NCBI GenBank assembly: GCA_013362295.1
Contig: JABFWJ010000279.1
Location: 1 to 19,053, forward strand
Source of the DNA: Thermoleophilia bacterium
GTDB lineage: Bacteria; Actinomycetota; Thermoleophilia; Gaiellales; Gaiellaceae
Direction of reading: 5' to 3'
Length of the DNA: 19,053 nt
In this document: piece after piece, positions 8,062 to 14,712 of the stretch
Position numbering within the stretch: position 1 is the stretch's first letter
Layout: each line of letters starts with the position of its first letter
Program-made: the position numbers and the translations under genes
Notes under the pieces: generated by a model
Told to the model about the DNA's origin: nothing
Database searches by the model: none
The model's input: the letters and a program-made list of their open reading frames with translations, nothing else

Positions 8062-8071
8062 ACGATACCGT
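8062..8071. promoter_or_regulatory. overlapping -10-like hexamers for divergent polA and GNAT operon
   Basis: TACCGT on the plus strand (8066-8071) lies 6 nt before the polA GTG at 8078, the distance expected for a leaderless transcript. On the minus strand TATCGT (8067-8062) lies 9 nt before the GNAT GTG at 8052. The two hexamers share two bases. No Shine-Dalgarno is seen for either gene. This is motif matching only. Confidence 0.28.
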
Positions 8072-8077
8072 GGCGGT

Positions 8078-10636
8078 GTGCCGAAGACCCTGACCGGAGC
8101 CGAGCTGAACCTGGACGATGCGCCCGCGCGCGAAAGTGAGCTCTTCATCGTCGACGGCAACAACCTCGCGTACCGCGCGTTCTTCGCGCTGCCCGAGGAG
8201 TTGGCGACCACGGACGGCCAGCCGACGAACGCCCTGCTCGGGTTCACGAACATGCTCTTCAAGCTGCTCGCCGACTACCGGCCGAAGGGCGTCGCGGTGG
8301 CCTGGGACTCGCGGCCGGTGCATCGCGCCGCGGCCGCGGAAGCGGCAGACGTCGTCTACAAGGAGGGCCGGCGCGAGATGCCGGGCCTGCTCCGCGAGCA
8401 GTTCCCGCACTTCCGCCCGATCGTCGAGGCGTTCGGCTACCGCAACCTCGAGTTCGAGGGCTGGGAGGCCGACGACGTCATCGCCACGCTCGCGACGCGC
8501 GCGGACACCGAAGGGATCAAGACGTGCGTGGTCTCGACGGATCGCGACGCGTTCCAGCTCTGCAGCGAGAACATCTGCCTGATGATGACGCCGCGAGGCG
8601 TCGCCGACGTCAACGTCTACACACCCGAGCGCGTCGAGGCCCGCTACGGCGTGACCCCCGACCAGGTGCCCGACTTCATCGGCCTCAAGGGCGATACGAG
8701 CGACAACATCCCCGGCGTCCCCGGGATCGGCGACAAGACCGCCGGCCAGCTGATCGCCCAGTACGGCTCGCTGGAGGCGGTGATCGAGCACGTCTCGGAG
8801 CTCTCGCCGGCGCGTGCGCGGAACATCACCGAGCACGCCGAGGTGGCGCGGCTCTCGAAGGAGCTTGCGACGATGCGGCGCGATCTCGACATCGAGTGCG
8901 ACCCGGCGCAGCTCGTCCTCGACCCGCCCGACCGCGCGCAGCTCAAGGAGATCTTCCGGCGCTTCGAATTCCGCGCGCTCCTGAACAGGGTCGACGAGCT
9001 CGACGCGGCGGTGCCGTCGGCGCCCATCAAGGTGACCGGTATCGAGGTGCCGTGGCGCGAAGGCGAGCTCGACTTCCGCGGCGTCGTCGGCTACGCCGCA
9101 GACGCCGAGCGTGCGGCCGTCGCGAACGGCGACGACGTCGTCGTCGGACCGCGGCCGGCGAGCATCGACGGCGACCTCGTCGTGCACGACGCGAAGGGGC
9201 TGCGGGTCGACGCGAAGGAGGACACGCTGCTCGCGGCCTACCTCATCGACCCGGGCCGCGCGGGGTACGAGCTCGACGATCTCGCCGCCGAGTACGGCGT
9301 CGAGCTCCTGCCGAGCCCGGAGGCCGAAGAGGAGACCGCCGCGCTCGTGCGCCGGGCGGAGACGCCGCGGCGGCTGATCGGGCCGCTGCTCGAGCGGCTC
9401 GACGAGCGCGGCGTCACCGACCTCTACCGGCGCATCGAGCTCCCGCTCACCGCGGTGCTTGCCGGCATGGAAGAGGCCGGGGTGAAGATCGACACGTACC
9501 GCATGGGGGAGATCACGGCTCGCCTCGCCGACCGCGTGGAGGAGCTGGAGACGAAGGCGTACGAGCTCTGCGGCGAGGAGTTCATGCTCGGATCGACGCA
9601 GCAGGTGGGACGCATCCTGTTCGAGAAGCTGGGACTCACGGCCGGCCGCAAGGGCAAGACGGGGTACTCGACGGATGCGAAGGTCCTGCGCTCGATCCGG
9701 CACGATCACGAGGTCGTGCCGGTGATCGAGGAGTGGCGCGAGCTCTCGAAGCTGCTCAACACCTACCTGCGTCCGCTGCCGTCGCTGATCTCGGAGGCGG
9801 ACGGCCGGCTGCACACGACGTTCAACCAGACGGTTGCCGCGACCGGGCGTCTCTCGACGAGCGATCCCAACCTGCAGTCGATTCCGATCCGCACCGAGCT
9901 CGGCCGCGAGATCCGCTCGGCGTTCATCGCGGAGGAAGGCCATCGGCTGCTCTCCGCCGACTACTCGCAGATCGAGCTGCGCATTCTCGCCCACGTCTCG
10001 GGCGAGCCGAAGCTGCGCGAGGCGTTTGCGCGCGGCGAGGACATCCACACCGCAACCGCGTCGGAGGTGCTCGGCGTCGAGCCCGCGAAGCTCACGTCGG
10101 CGCAGCGTTCGATCGCGAAGATGATCAACTTCGGCATCGTCTACGGGATCTCCGCGTTCGGCCTGTCGGAGAATCTGGAGATCCCGCGCGAGGAGGCGCA
10201 GCGCTACATTGACGCGTACCTTGCGCGCTTCCCCCACGTGCAGGACTTCATCGGGCGCACGATCGAGCAGGCCGGCGCGGACGGCTACGTGACCTCGCTC
10301 CTCGGGCGCCGCCGGCCGGTTCCCGAGATCCGCGCCTCCAACCGGCAGACGCGCGGCTTCGGCGAGCGGGTTGCGGTCAACTTCGTCATGCAGGGCTCGA
10401 ACGCGGACATCATCAAGGTGGCGATGATCCGGATCGCACGACGCCTGCGCGAAGAGGGGAGGGGCGCGCGGCTCGTCTTGCAGGTGCACGACGAGCTGTT
10501 GCTCGAGGTGCCGGAAGTCGAGGTCTCGAAGGTCCGCGAGCTCGTGCGCGCCGAGATGTGCGGTGCCTACGACCTCGACCCGCCGCTCGCCGTCGACGTC
10601 GGCGTCGGCGACAACTGGGCGGAAGCGAAATCGTGA
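8078..10636 (+). CDS. polA: DNA polymerase I
   Basis: This 852-residue enzyme serves in Okazaki-fragment processing and repair synthesis. The 5'-nuclease domain spans about 20-310: IVDGNNLAYRAFFAL, the ADD metal-binding segment at 131-133, STDRDAFQL, and the helix-hairpin-helix block GLKGDTSDNIPGVPGIGDKTA (202-222). Residues about 318-455 correspond to the 3'-5' exonuclease fold but lack the DxE of Exo I, so proofreading is probably lost, as in several other bacterial Pol I proteins. The polymerase domain is complete: TGRLSTSDPNLQSIP (589-603), motif A LLSADYSQIELR (624-635), O-helix RSIAKMINFGIVYG (677-690) and motif C QVHDELL (802-808). The GTG at 8078 adds about 20 residues before the first conserved strand; no nearer start fits better. 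The gene is followed by the hairpin-rich gap. Confidence 0.97.
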   Translation: MPKTLTGAELNLDDAPARESELFIVDGNNLAYRAFFALPEELATTDGQPTNALLGFTNMLFKLLADYRPKGVAVAWDSRPVHRAAAAEAADVVYKEGRREMPGLLREQFPHFRPIVEAFGYRNLEFEGWEADDVIATLATRADTEGIKTCVVSTDRDAFQLCSENICLMMTPRGVADVNVYTPERVEARYGVTPDQVPDFIGLKGDTSDNIPGVPGIGDKTAGQLIAQYGSLEAVIEHVSELSPARARNITEHAEVARLSKELATMRRDLDIECDPAQLVLDPPDRAQLKEIFRRFEFRALLNRVDELDAAVPSAPIKVTGIEVPWREGELDFRGVVGYAADAERAAVANGDDVVVGPRPASIDGDLVVHDAKGLRVDAKEDTLLAAYLIDPGRAGYELDDLAAEYGVELLPSPEAEEETAALVRRAETPRRLIGPLLERLDERGVTDLYRRIELPLTAVLAGMEEAGVKIDTYRMGEITARLADRVEELETKAYELCGEEFMLGSTQQVGRILFEKLGLTAGRKGKTGYSTDAKVLRSIRHDHEVVPVIEEWRELSKLLNTYLRPLPSLISEADGRLHTTFNQTVAATGRLSTSDPNLQSIPIRTELGREIRSAFIAEEGHRLLSADYSQIELRILAHVSGEPKLREAFARGEDIHTATASEVLGVEPAKLTSAQRSIAKMINFGIVYGISAFGLSENLEIPREEAQRYIDAYLARFPHVQDFIGRTIEQAGADGYVTSLLGRRRPVPEIRASNRQTRGFGERVAVNFVMQGSNADIIKVAMIRIARRLREEGRGARLVLQVHDELLLEVPEVEVSKVRELVRAEMCGAYDLDPPLAVDVGVGDNWAEAKS

Positions 10637-10648
10637 ATTGCACCCGAA

Positions 10649-10673
10649 CCTGATTCGCCGCCGGCGAACCAGG
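10649..10673. repeat. family hairpin 1, A-type arm on the left
   Basis: Arms CCTGATTCGCC and GGCGAACCAGG enclose a 3-nt loop. Ten of eleven positions pair. The exception is A opposite C on the plus strand, which becomes a G-U wobble in a minus-strand RNA. It begins 13 nt after the polA stop. It has no head-to-head partner. Confidence 0.75.
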
Positions 10674-10725
10674 AAGTCGTCTCAGAATGCTCGGTTCGTC
10701 TGGGAGCGGCCGCGGTGCGAAAGCT

Positions 10726-10758
10726 CGAATCCGGTTCGGCTCCGCCGAATCAGATTCG
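10726..10758. repeat. family hairpin 2, left member of a head-to-head pair
   Basis: Arms GAATCCGGTTCGGC and GCCGAATCAGATTC with loop tcc, closed by an outer C-G pair. There is one C-A mismatch and one G-T wobble at the family's A/G position. The A-type arm is on the right, facing hairpin 3 four bases away. Confidence 0.78.
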
Positions 10759-10762
10759 GGTC

Positions 10763-10793
10763 GCAATCTGATTCGCGCAGCGAACCAGATTGC
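10763..10793. repeat. family hairpin 3, right member of a head-to-head pair
   Basis: Arms GCAATCTGATTCGC and GCGAACCAGATTGC with loop gca. Thirteen of fourteen positions pair, the exception being the family A/G position. The GCAATC/GATTGC ends differ from the GAATC of other copies on both arms together, which is a compensatory change. Confidence 0.8.
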
Positions 10794-10829
10794 AGCACGT
10801 CGCCGTCCGCGCGGTTCGAAACTCATGAA

Positions 10830-10852
10830 CCAGGTTCAACGACCGAACCTGG
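10830..10852. repeat. decayed family relative, 8-bp hairpin
   Basis: CCAGGTTC and GAACCTGG pair perfectly across a 7-nt loop. The words GAACCAGGTTC and CGAACCTGGATC around it resemble recombined family arms, but the AATC portion is missing. Membership of the family is uncertain. Confidence 0.5.
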
Positions 10853-10868
10853 ATCGGTGCGTGCACCA

Positions 10869-10898
10869 GGAGGTGGCGTTCATTCGAAGACCACCTCC
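10869..10898. repeat. unrelated hairpin GGAGGTGG / CCACCTCC
   Basis: A perfect 8-bp stem encloses a 14-nt loop that itself contains TTCATTCGAA. The stem has no similarity to the GAATCTGRTTCG family. There is no following T-run. A role cannot be assigned. Confidence 0.45.
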
Positions 10899-10940
10899 AG
10901 ATTCGCGATGATCGGAGTGCGGCGGCAGCCGCAAAAGGCT

Positions 10941-10973
10941 GGAATCTGGGTCGGCTGCGCCGAATCAGATTCC
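10941..10973. repeat. family hairpin 4, A-type arm on the right
   Basis: Arms GGAATCTGGGTCGGC and GCCGAATCAGATTCC with loop tgc. Thirteen of fifteen positions pair; the family A/G position gives a G-T wobble on the plus strand and the adjacent position is mismatched. It has no right-hand partner. It ends 31 nt before the VOC start. Confidence 0.78.
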
Positions 10974-11004
10974 GCAAGCCCGCGTTAGGCTCGCGGCCGC
11001 GCAG

Positions 11005-11373
11005 TTGCCCGCGCGCATTGGCCTGGTCACGCTCGCCTGTCGCGACGTCGGGCGCATGGCGCCGCTCTTCCGCGATCTCGGTTGGCCCGAAACTGCTGCG
11101 AGCGACGAGAACCACCGCACGTTCCCGTGCACGAACGGCGTCGCGGAGGGCTTCCGGGCGTTCGCGCTCGCCGTCAACCTCGCGTCATTCGCCGAGTGCA
11201 GACAGGTCTACGAGACGCTGCGGCACGTCGACGGCGTCGAGCTCCTCGAGGAGCCGACGGGAGCTTTCTGGGGCGGCGGTTTCAGCTGGCGCGACCCCGA
11301 GGGGAACATCTGGGACGTCGCCTGGGCGAAGGGCACGACCTTCGACAACCGCGGCGGCGTGACGTTTCCGTGA
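11005..11373 (+). CDS. VOC (glyoxalase/bleomycin-resistance fold) family protein
   Basis: The 122-residue product begins with the VOC first strand and helix, ARIGLVTLACRDVGRMAPLFRDLGW, and ends with the second-half pattern FRAFALAVNLASFAECRQVYETL, then FWGGGFSWRDPEGNIWDVAWAKG. It is shorter than usual relatives: the strand that normally carries the substrate and metal contacts after the first helix is reduced to a short SDENHRTFPCTNGVAEG segment. The usual metal-binding Glu of the GNxWEVA motif is Asp. It may therefore bind a ligand without glyoxalase-type catalysis. The start is TTG at 11005, weakly supported; no ATG or GTG lies upstream in frame close by. It is a lone gene between the hairpin cluster and rpsA. 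Confidence 0.7.
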   Translation: MPARIGLVTLACRDVGRMAPLFRDLGWPETAASDENHRTFPCTNGVAEGFRAFALAVNLASFAECRQVYETLRHVDGVELLEEPTGAFWGGGFSWRDPEGNIWDVAWAKGTTFDNRGGVTFP

Positions 11374-11410
11374 ACCGGACGGGCCTTCGGGGCGTATCCA
11401 GCAACGTGGC

Positions 11411-11416
11411 TATACT
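11411..11416 (+). promoter_or_regulatory. probable -10 box of rpsA
   Basis: TATACT is a near-consensus -10 hexamer ending 12 nt before the rpsA ATG. Transcription starting 6-7 nt downstream would give a leader of about 5 nt with no room for a Shine-Dalgarno, and none is present. No clear -35 is visible at 17 nt. The 55-bp gap after the VOC gene supports an independent promoter here. Confidence 0.5.
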
Positions 11417-11428
11417 TCCCGGCCGCTT

Positions 11429-12829
11429 ATGGCTAGCAACGATTTGATGCAGCGCGAGCCCGGCGTGTGGGTCGAAGGACCTGACGGCGAGCTGATCCCC
11501 GACTACGACTCGACCTTCCCTGATATCAACGAAGGGCAGGTCGTCCACGGCACCGTCGTGCGGGTCGACAAGGACGAGGTGCTCGTCGACATCGGCTACA
11601 AGTCGGAGGGCGTCATCCCGGTCTCGGAGCTCTCGATCCGCCGCTCCGTCAACCCGGCGGACGAGGTGTCGCTCGGCGACGAGATCGACGCGCTCGTGCT
11701 CACCAAGGAGGACGCGGAGGGACGCCTGATCCTCTCGAAGAAGCGTGCGCGCTTCGAGCTCGCCTGGAAGAACATCGAGCAGGCCGCCGAGTCCGGCGAG
11801 CCCGTGAACGGACGCGTGATCGAGGTCGTCAAGGGCGGTCTCATCCTCGACCTCGGCGTGCGCGGGTTCCTGCCCGCGTCGCTCGTCGACATCCGCCGCG
11901 TGCAGGACCTCGACGAGTTCCTCGGCCAGGAGCTGCGCGCGAAGGTGATCGAGCTCAACCGGTCGCGCAACAACGTCGTGCTCTCGCGCCGTGCCGTGCT
12001 CGAGGAAGAGCGCAAGGAGCAGCGGCAGCAGATCCTCGACAAGCTGCAGCCCGGCGACGTCGTCGAAGGGCAGATCTCGAACATCGTCGACTTCGGCGCG
12101 TTCGTCGACCTCGACGGCATGGACGGCCTGATCCACATCTCCGAGCTCTCGTGGTCGCACGTCAACCATCCGTCGGAAGTCCTCGAGATCGGCCAGACGG
12201 TCGAGGTGAAGGTGCTCGACATCGATCGCGACCGGCAGCGGATCTCGCTCGGTCTCAAGCAGACCCAGAGCGACCCGTGGCAGCAGGTGATCGAGAGCTA
12301 CCACGAGAACGACGTCGTCGAAGGGCGTGTCACCAAGGTCGTGACCTTCGGGGCGTTCGTCGAGATCCTGCCCGGCGTCGAGGGCCTCGTGCACATCTCC
12401 GAGCTCGCACAGCACCACGTCGAGAATCCGCGCGAGGTTGTCTCGCAGGGCCAGCCCGTGAACGTGAAGATCATCGAGGTCGACGGCGAGCGCCGGCGGC
12501 TCTCGCTCTCCCTGAAGCGGGTCGAGGACAGCGATCCCGTCCAGCCGCGCGCCGACGGGGCCGAGTCGGTGCACACGGCGCCGCGGCCCGCGATCGATCT
12601 TTCCGAGGAGGTCTTCGCCGAGGCGCCCGTCACGGCGGAGGGCACCGAGGAGCCGGCGGTCGAGTCGCCCTTCGAGGTGCCGACCGACGAGGCGCCCGAG
12701 GAAGCGCCGACGGCCGAGGCGGACGCGACGGGTGCCGGGGTCGCACCTGCCGACGACGCGCCCGATGACGTCGCAGAGCCGGGCGCCGTGCCCGCCGCGA
12801 CACCGGAAGCGTCCAGCGACGAGAAGTGA
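11429..12829 (+). CDS. rpsA: 30S ribosomal protein S1
   Basis: The 466-residue product contains four S1 (OB-fold) RNA-binding repeats at about residues 35-106, 121-188, 208-278 and 294-364. Repeats three and four have the canonical GxVxxxxxFGAFV and GLIHISEL/GLVHISEL motifs. Four repeats is the usual actinobacterial and Gram-positive arrangement, against six in E. coli. Residues 365-466 form a Pro/Ala/Glu/Asp-rich acidic tail with no predicted fold. S1 binds mRNA on the small subunit and helps recruit leaders. The ATG at 11429 gives the natural N-terminus. The gene overlaps coaE as GTGA, the rpsA-coaE order being common in Actinobacteria. Confidence 0.96.
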   Translation: MASNDLMQREPGVWVEGPDGELIPDYDSTFPDINEGQVVHGTVVRVDKDEVLVDIGYKSEGVIPVSELSIRRSVNPADEVSLGDEIDALVLTKEDAEGRLILSKKRARFELAWKNIEQAAESGEPVNGRVIEVVKGGLILDLGVRGFLPASLVDIRRVQDLDEFLGQELRAKVIELNRSRNNVVLSRRAVLEEERKEQRQQILDKLQPGDVVEGQISNIVDFGAFVDLDGMDGLIHISELSWSHVNHPSEVLEIGQTVEVKVLDIDRDRQRISLGLKQTQSDPWQQVIESYHENDVVEGRVTKVVTFGAFVEILPGVEGLVHISELAQHHVENPREVVSQGQPVNVKIIEVDGERRRLSLSLKRVEDSDPVQPRADGAESVHTAPRPAIDLSEEVFAEAPVTAEGTEEPAVESPFEVPTDEAPEEAPTAEADATGAGVAPADDAPDDVAEPGAVPAATPEASSDEK

Positions 12830-13413
12830 GCCGGCCGGTAGCCGTCGCGATCACCGGCGGCATCGGAGCGGGGAAGAGCGAGGCGTTGAAGGCGTTCGCG
12901 CGCAACGGCGCGGCGACCGTCTCGAGCGACGAGATCGTGCATCACCTGCTGCGCCGGCCCGAGGTGCGCGACGCCGTCGTCGCGCGGGTCGGCAACGGCG
13001 TCCTCTCGCCGGAGGGCGAGATCGACCGCGGCGCGCTCGCGACGATCGTCTTCAACGACCGCGGGGCGCTCGCGTGGCTCGAGGAGCTCCTGCATCCGCT
13101 CGTCTCAGCCGAGTACCTGCGCTGGCGCGAGCAGCTCGCCGCGCTCCCGGACGCGCCGCGCGTCTCCGTCACGGAGGTGCCGCTCCTCTACGAGACAGGA
13201 GGCGATGCGCGCTTCGACAAGGTGGTCGTGATTACGGCGCCGTCGAAGCTCCGGCGCGCGCGTTCCCAGGTCGCGACGGACGACCGCGAGTCGCGCCTGA
13301 TTCCCGATGCGGAGAAGGTGCGACGGGCCGACTACTCGTTCACGAACACCGGGTCGCTCGAGGACTTGGACGCGTTCGTACAGTCGGTGATGGCGGAGCT
13401 TGCACCGGCGTGA
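12826..13413 (+). CDS. coaE: dephospho-CoA kinase
   Basis: This 195-residue cytoplasmic enzyme phosphorylates the ribose 3'-hydroxyl of dephospho-CoA in the last step of CoA synthesis. Visible motifs are the P-loop GGIGAGKSE (residues 9-17), the SSDEIVHHLL segment equivalent to the DADxIvh substrate motif, EELLHPLV, the Walker-B-like TEVPLLYE and the closing EKVRRADYSFTNTGSLEDL. The lid region (LRRARSQVATDDRESRL) is shorter than in the E. coli enzyme and lacks the usual R-x-x-Q pattern, though the rest is intact. The start is GTG at 12826 overlapping the rpsA TGA. Its own TGA overlaps the GTG of the transglycosylase. Confidence 0.93.
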   Translation: MSRPVAVAITGGIGAGKSEALKAFARNGAATVSSDEIVHHLLRRPEVRDAVVARVGNGVLSPEGEIDRGALATIVFNDRGALAWLEELLHPLVSAEYLRWREQLAALPDAPRVSVTEVPLLYETGGDARFDKVVVITAPSKLRRARSQVATDDRESRLIPDAEKVRRADYSFTNTGSLEDLDAFVQSVMAELAPA

Positions 13414-13955
13414 GGAAGCTCTTCTGGCTCGTGGTCCTCGGAGCGGTGATCGCGGCGACGTTCGCCGTGGTCGACCTGACCAACCCGCCGTGGTTCGAGC
13501 GGCTCCGGTATCCGCTGCGCTACTCCGAGTACGTACGAGTGCACGCGCGGCGTCACGACCTCGACCCCGCGCTTCTCGCGGCTGTGATCTACCAGGAGTC
13601 GAAGTTCCGGGCGGGCGCGCGGTCGTCGTCCGGTGCGATCGGCCTCATGCAGCTGACGCCACAGACCGCGCGCGGGATCGCCATCCGAACACACGGCAAC
13701 GCCTTTCACACGAAGGATCTCTACAACCCTGAGATCAACATCCGCTACGGCGCGTGGTACCTCGACAATCTCTTCCAGAAGTACGGGAGCGAGCGGCTGG
13801 TGCTCGCCGCGTACAACGCGGGCCAGGGCAACGTCGACCGGTGGATCTCACAAGGCGAGCCGATCCAGTTCTCCGAGACGAAGGCATACGTCTCGCGCGT
13901 CGAGGACCTGAAGCACATCTACCGCGACGCCTGGCGCGCAAAGCTCTACCAGTAG
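13410..13955 (+). CDS. membrane-anchored lytic transglycosylase (SLT / GH23 domain)
   Basis: The 181-residue product has a short basic N-terminus and one hydrophobic segment (about 4-22), a signal anchor or signal peptide, so it acts on peptidoglycan outside the membrane. The rest is a Slt70-type catalytic domain: AAVIYQESKF with catalytic Glu63, SSSGAIGLMQLTPQTA, NPEINIRYGAWYL and LAAYNAGQGNVDRW. Such enzymes cleave the MurNAc-GlcNAc bond, leaving 1,6-anhydroMurNAc. It has little beyond the catalytic domain. The start is GTG at 13410, overlapping the coaE stop; a longer frame reaching 12732 lies inside coaE and rpsA and is a shadow. The downstream GNAT gene begins one base after its stop. 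Confidence 0.92.
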   Translation: MRKLFWLVVLGAVIAATFAVVDLTNPPWFERLRYPLRYSEYVRVHARRHDLDPALLAAVIYQESKFRAGARSSSGAIGLMQLTPQTARGIAIRTHGNAFHTKDLYNPEINIRYGAWYLDNLFQKYGSERLVLAAYNAGQGNVDRWISQGEPIQFSETKAYVSRVEDLKHIYRDAWRAKLYQ

Positions 13956-13956
13956 C

Positions 13957-14712
13957 GTGCACGACGTGCTGCTCGAAGTCGCGGAGAACGCCAACACCTA
14001 CACGCCGCTCGGACCGTCAGACGTGCGGATCGTCGACGACCGGTACGTGCTCTGGATGGGCCGCGGCGACGAGCCCGGCTGGAACGTCGCGCAGCGCTTC
14101 CGCCTGCGTGCCGACGAGGTGGAAGCCGTTCGCGACGAGCTCCACGAAATCCTCCGAGCGCGGGGACGGACGGCGTGCACCTGGGAGATCGGGTCGAGCG
14201 CGACGCCCGACAACCTGGTCGACCGGCTCCTCGACCTCGGGCTCGTCGACGACGAGCCGACGCCGCTCGCAATCGGCATGGTGCTCACGGAGGCGCCGGC
14301 ACAGGCATCCGTGGGCGTGGAGGTCCGACGGGCCCAGACCGACGACGAGCACCTCGCAGCCGAACGCATCGCCGCGATCGCGTTCGGCATGCCGGAGCCG
14401 ACCGAGGTGCACCGCCAGCACGACCCGAACAACCTGGTTTACCTCGCCTACGTGGACGGCGAGCCCGTCGCCCGGGCCTCGGCGGCGTTCGGCGAGCACG
14501 CGGTCAGCCTGTTCGGCGGCTCGACGCTGCCGGAGGCGCGTGGCCGCGGCGCCTACCGCGCGCTCGTCGCCGCCCGCTGGGAGGACGCGGTCGCGCGTGG
14601 CACCCCGGTGCTCGTGACGCAGGCCGGACCGATGTCCCGGCCGATCCTCGCTCGGCTCGGCTTCCGCGAGGTGTGCGAGATCCGGATCCTGCTCGACGAG
14701 TTCGACCGTTAG
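13957..14712 (+). CDS. GNAT-family acetyltransferase
   Basis: The 251-residue product has a C-terminal GNAT domain: VEVRRAQTDDEHLAAERIAAIAFG, then LVYLAYVDGEPVARASAAFGEHAVSLFGGSTLPEARGRGAYRALVAARWEDAVARG, containing the acetyl-CoA loop R-G-R-G-A. It closes with QAGPMSRPILARLGFREV. The first approximately 115 residues (WMGRGDEPGWNVAQRFRL, WEIGSSATPDNLVDRLLDLGL) form the N-terminal region seen in many actinobacterial two-part GNAT proteins. The start is GTG at 13957, one base after the transglycosylase stop, making it the last gene of the rpsA-coaE cluster. Its TAG overlaps the TAA of the convergent secreted-protein gene. The substrate is unknown. Confidence 0.87.
   Translation: MHDVLLEVAENANTYTPLGPSDVRIVDDRYVLWMGRGDEPGWNVAQRFRLRADEVEAVRDELHEILRARGRTACTWEIGSSATPDNLVDRLLDLGLVDDEPTPLAIGMVLTEAPAQASVGVEVRRAQTDDEHLAAERIAAIAFGMPEPTEVHRQHDPNNLVYLAYVDGEPVARASAAFGEHAVSLFGGSTLPEARGRGAYRALVAARWEDAVARGTPVLVTQAGPMSRPILARLGFREVCEIRILLDEFDR

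Larger units (their letters stand above)
10637..11004. repeat. gene-free stretch packed with directional inverted-repeat hairpins (cluster 1)
   Basis: I find no credible gene in these 368 bases; open frames across it are low-complexity and have no recognisable domain. It holds four clear members of a hairpin family (10649-10673, 10726-10758, 10763-10793, 10941-10973), a more decayed relative at 10830-10852, and an unrelated 8-bp stem at 10869-10898. Fragments such as CGGTTCG between them look like eroded arms. Family arms approximate GAATCTGRTTCGGC with a 3-nt loop. The stretch separates polA from the small VOC gene, so some copies could end polA transcription, though none is followed by a T-run. 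Confidence 0.8.

Noticed and set aside
7307..10489. 1060-codon minus-strand open frame antisense to polA
   Set aside because: Its Arg/Asp/His-rich, domain-free product is a typical high-GC shadow of the well-supported polA, and it also runs through the GNAT gene in a different frame.
10563..10988. Open frames of 74-141 codons across the hairpin-rich gap
   Set aside because: They translate the repeat arms (RIRFGS, NPVRLRRIRFGS-like words), have no fold or family signal and start inside polA or in the repeats.
10637..11004. CRISPR array
   Set aside because: The repeats are inverted hairpins of mixed orientation with irregular spacing and no unique spacers of uniform length; no cas genes are nearby.
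11282..12574. 430-codon open frame antisense to rpsA
   Set aside because: Repetitive His/Asp/Leu composition mirrors the S1 repeats on the other strand; no domain is recognisable.
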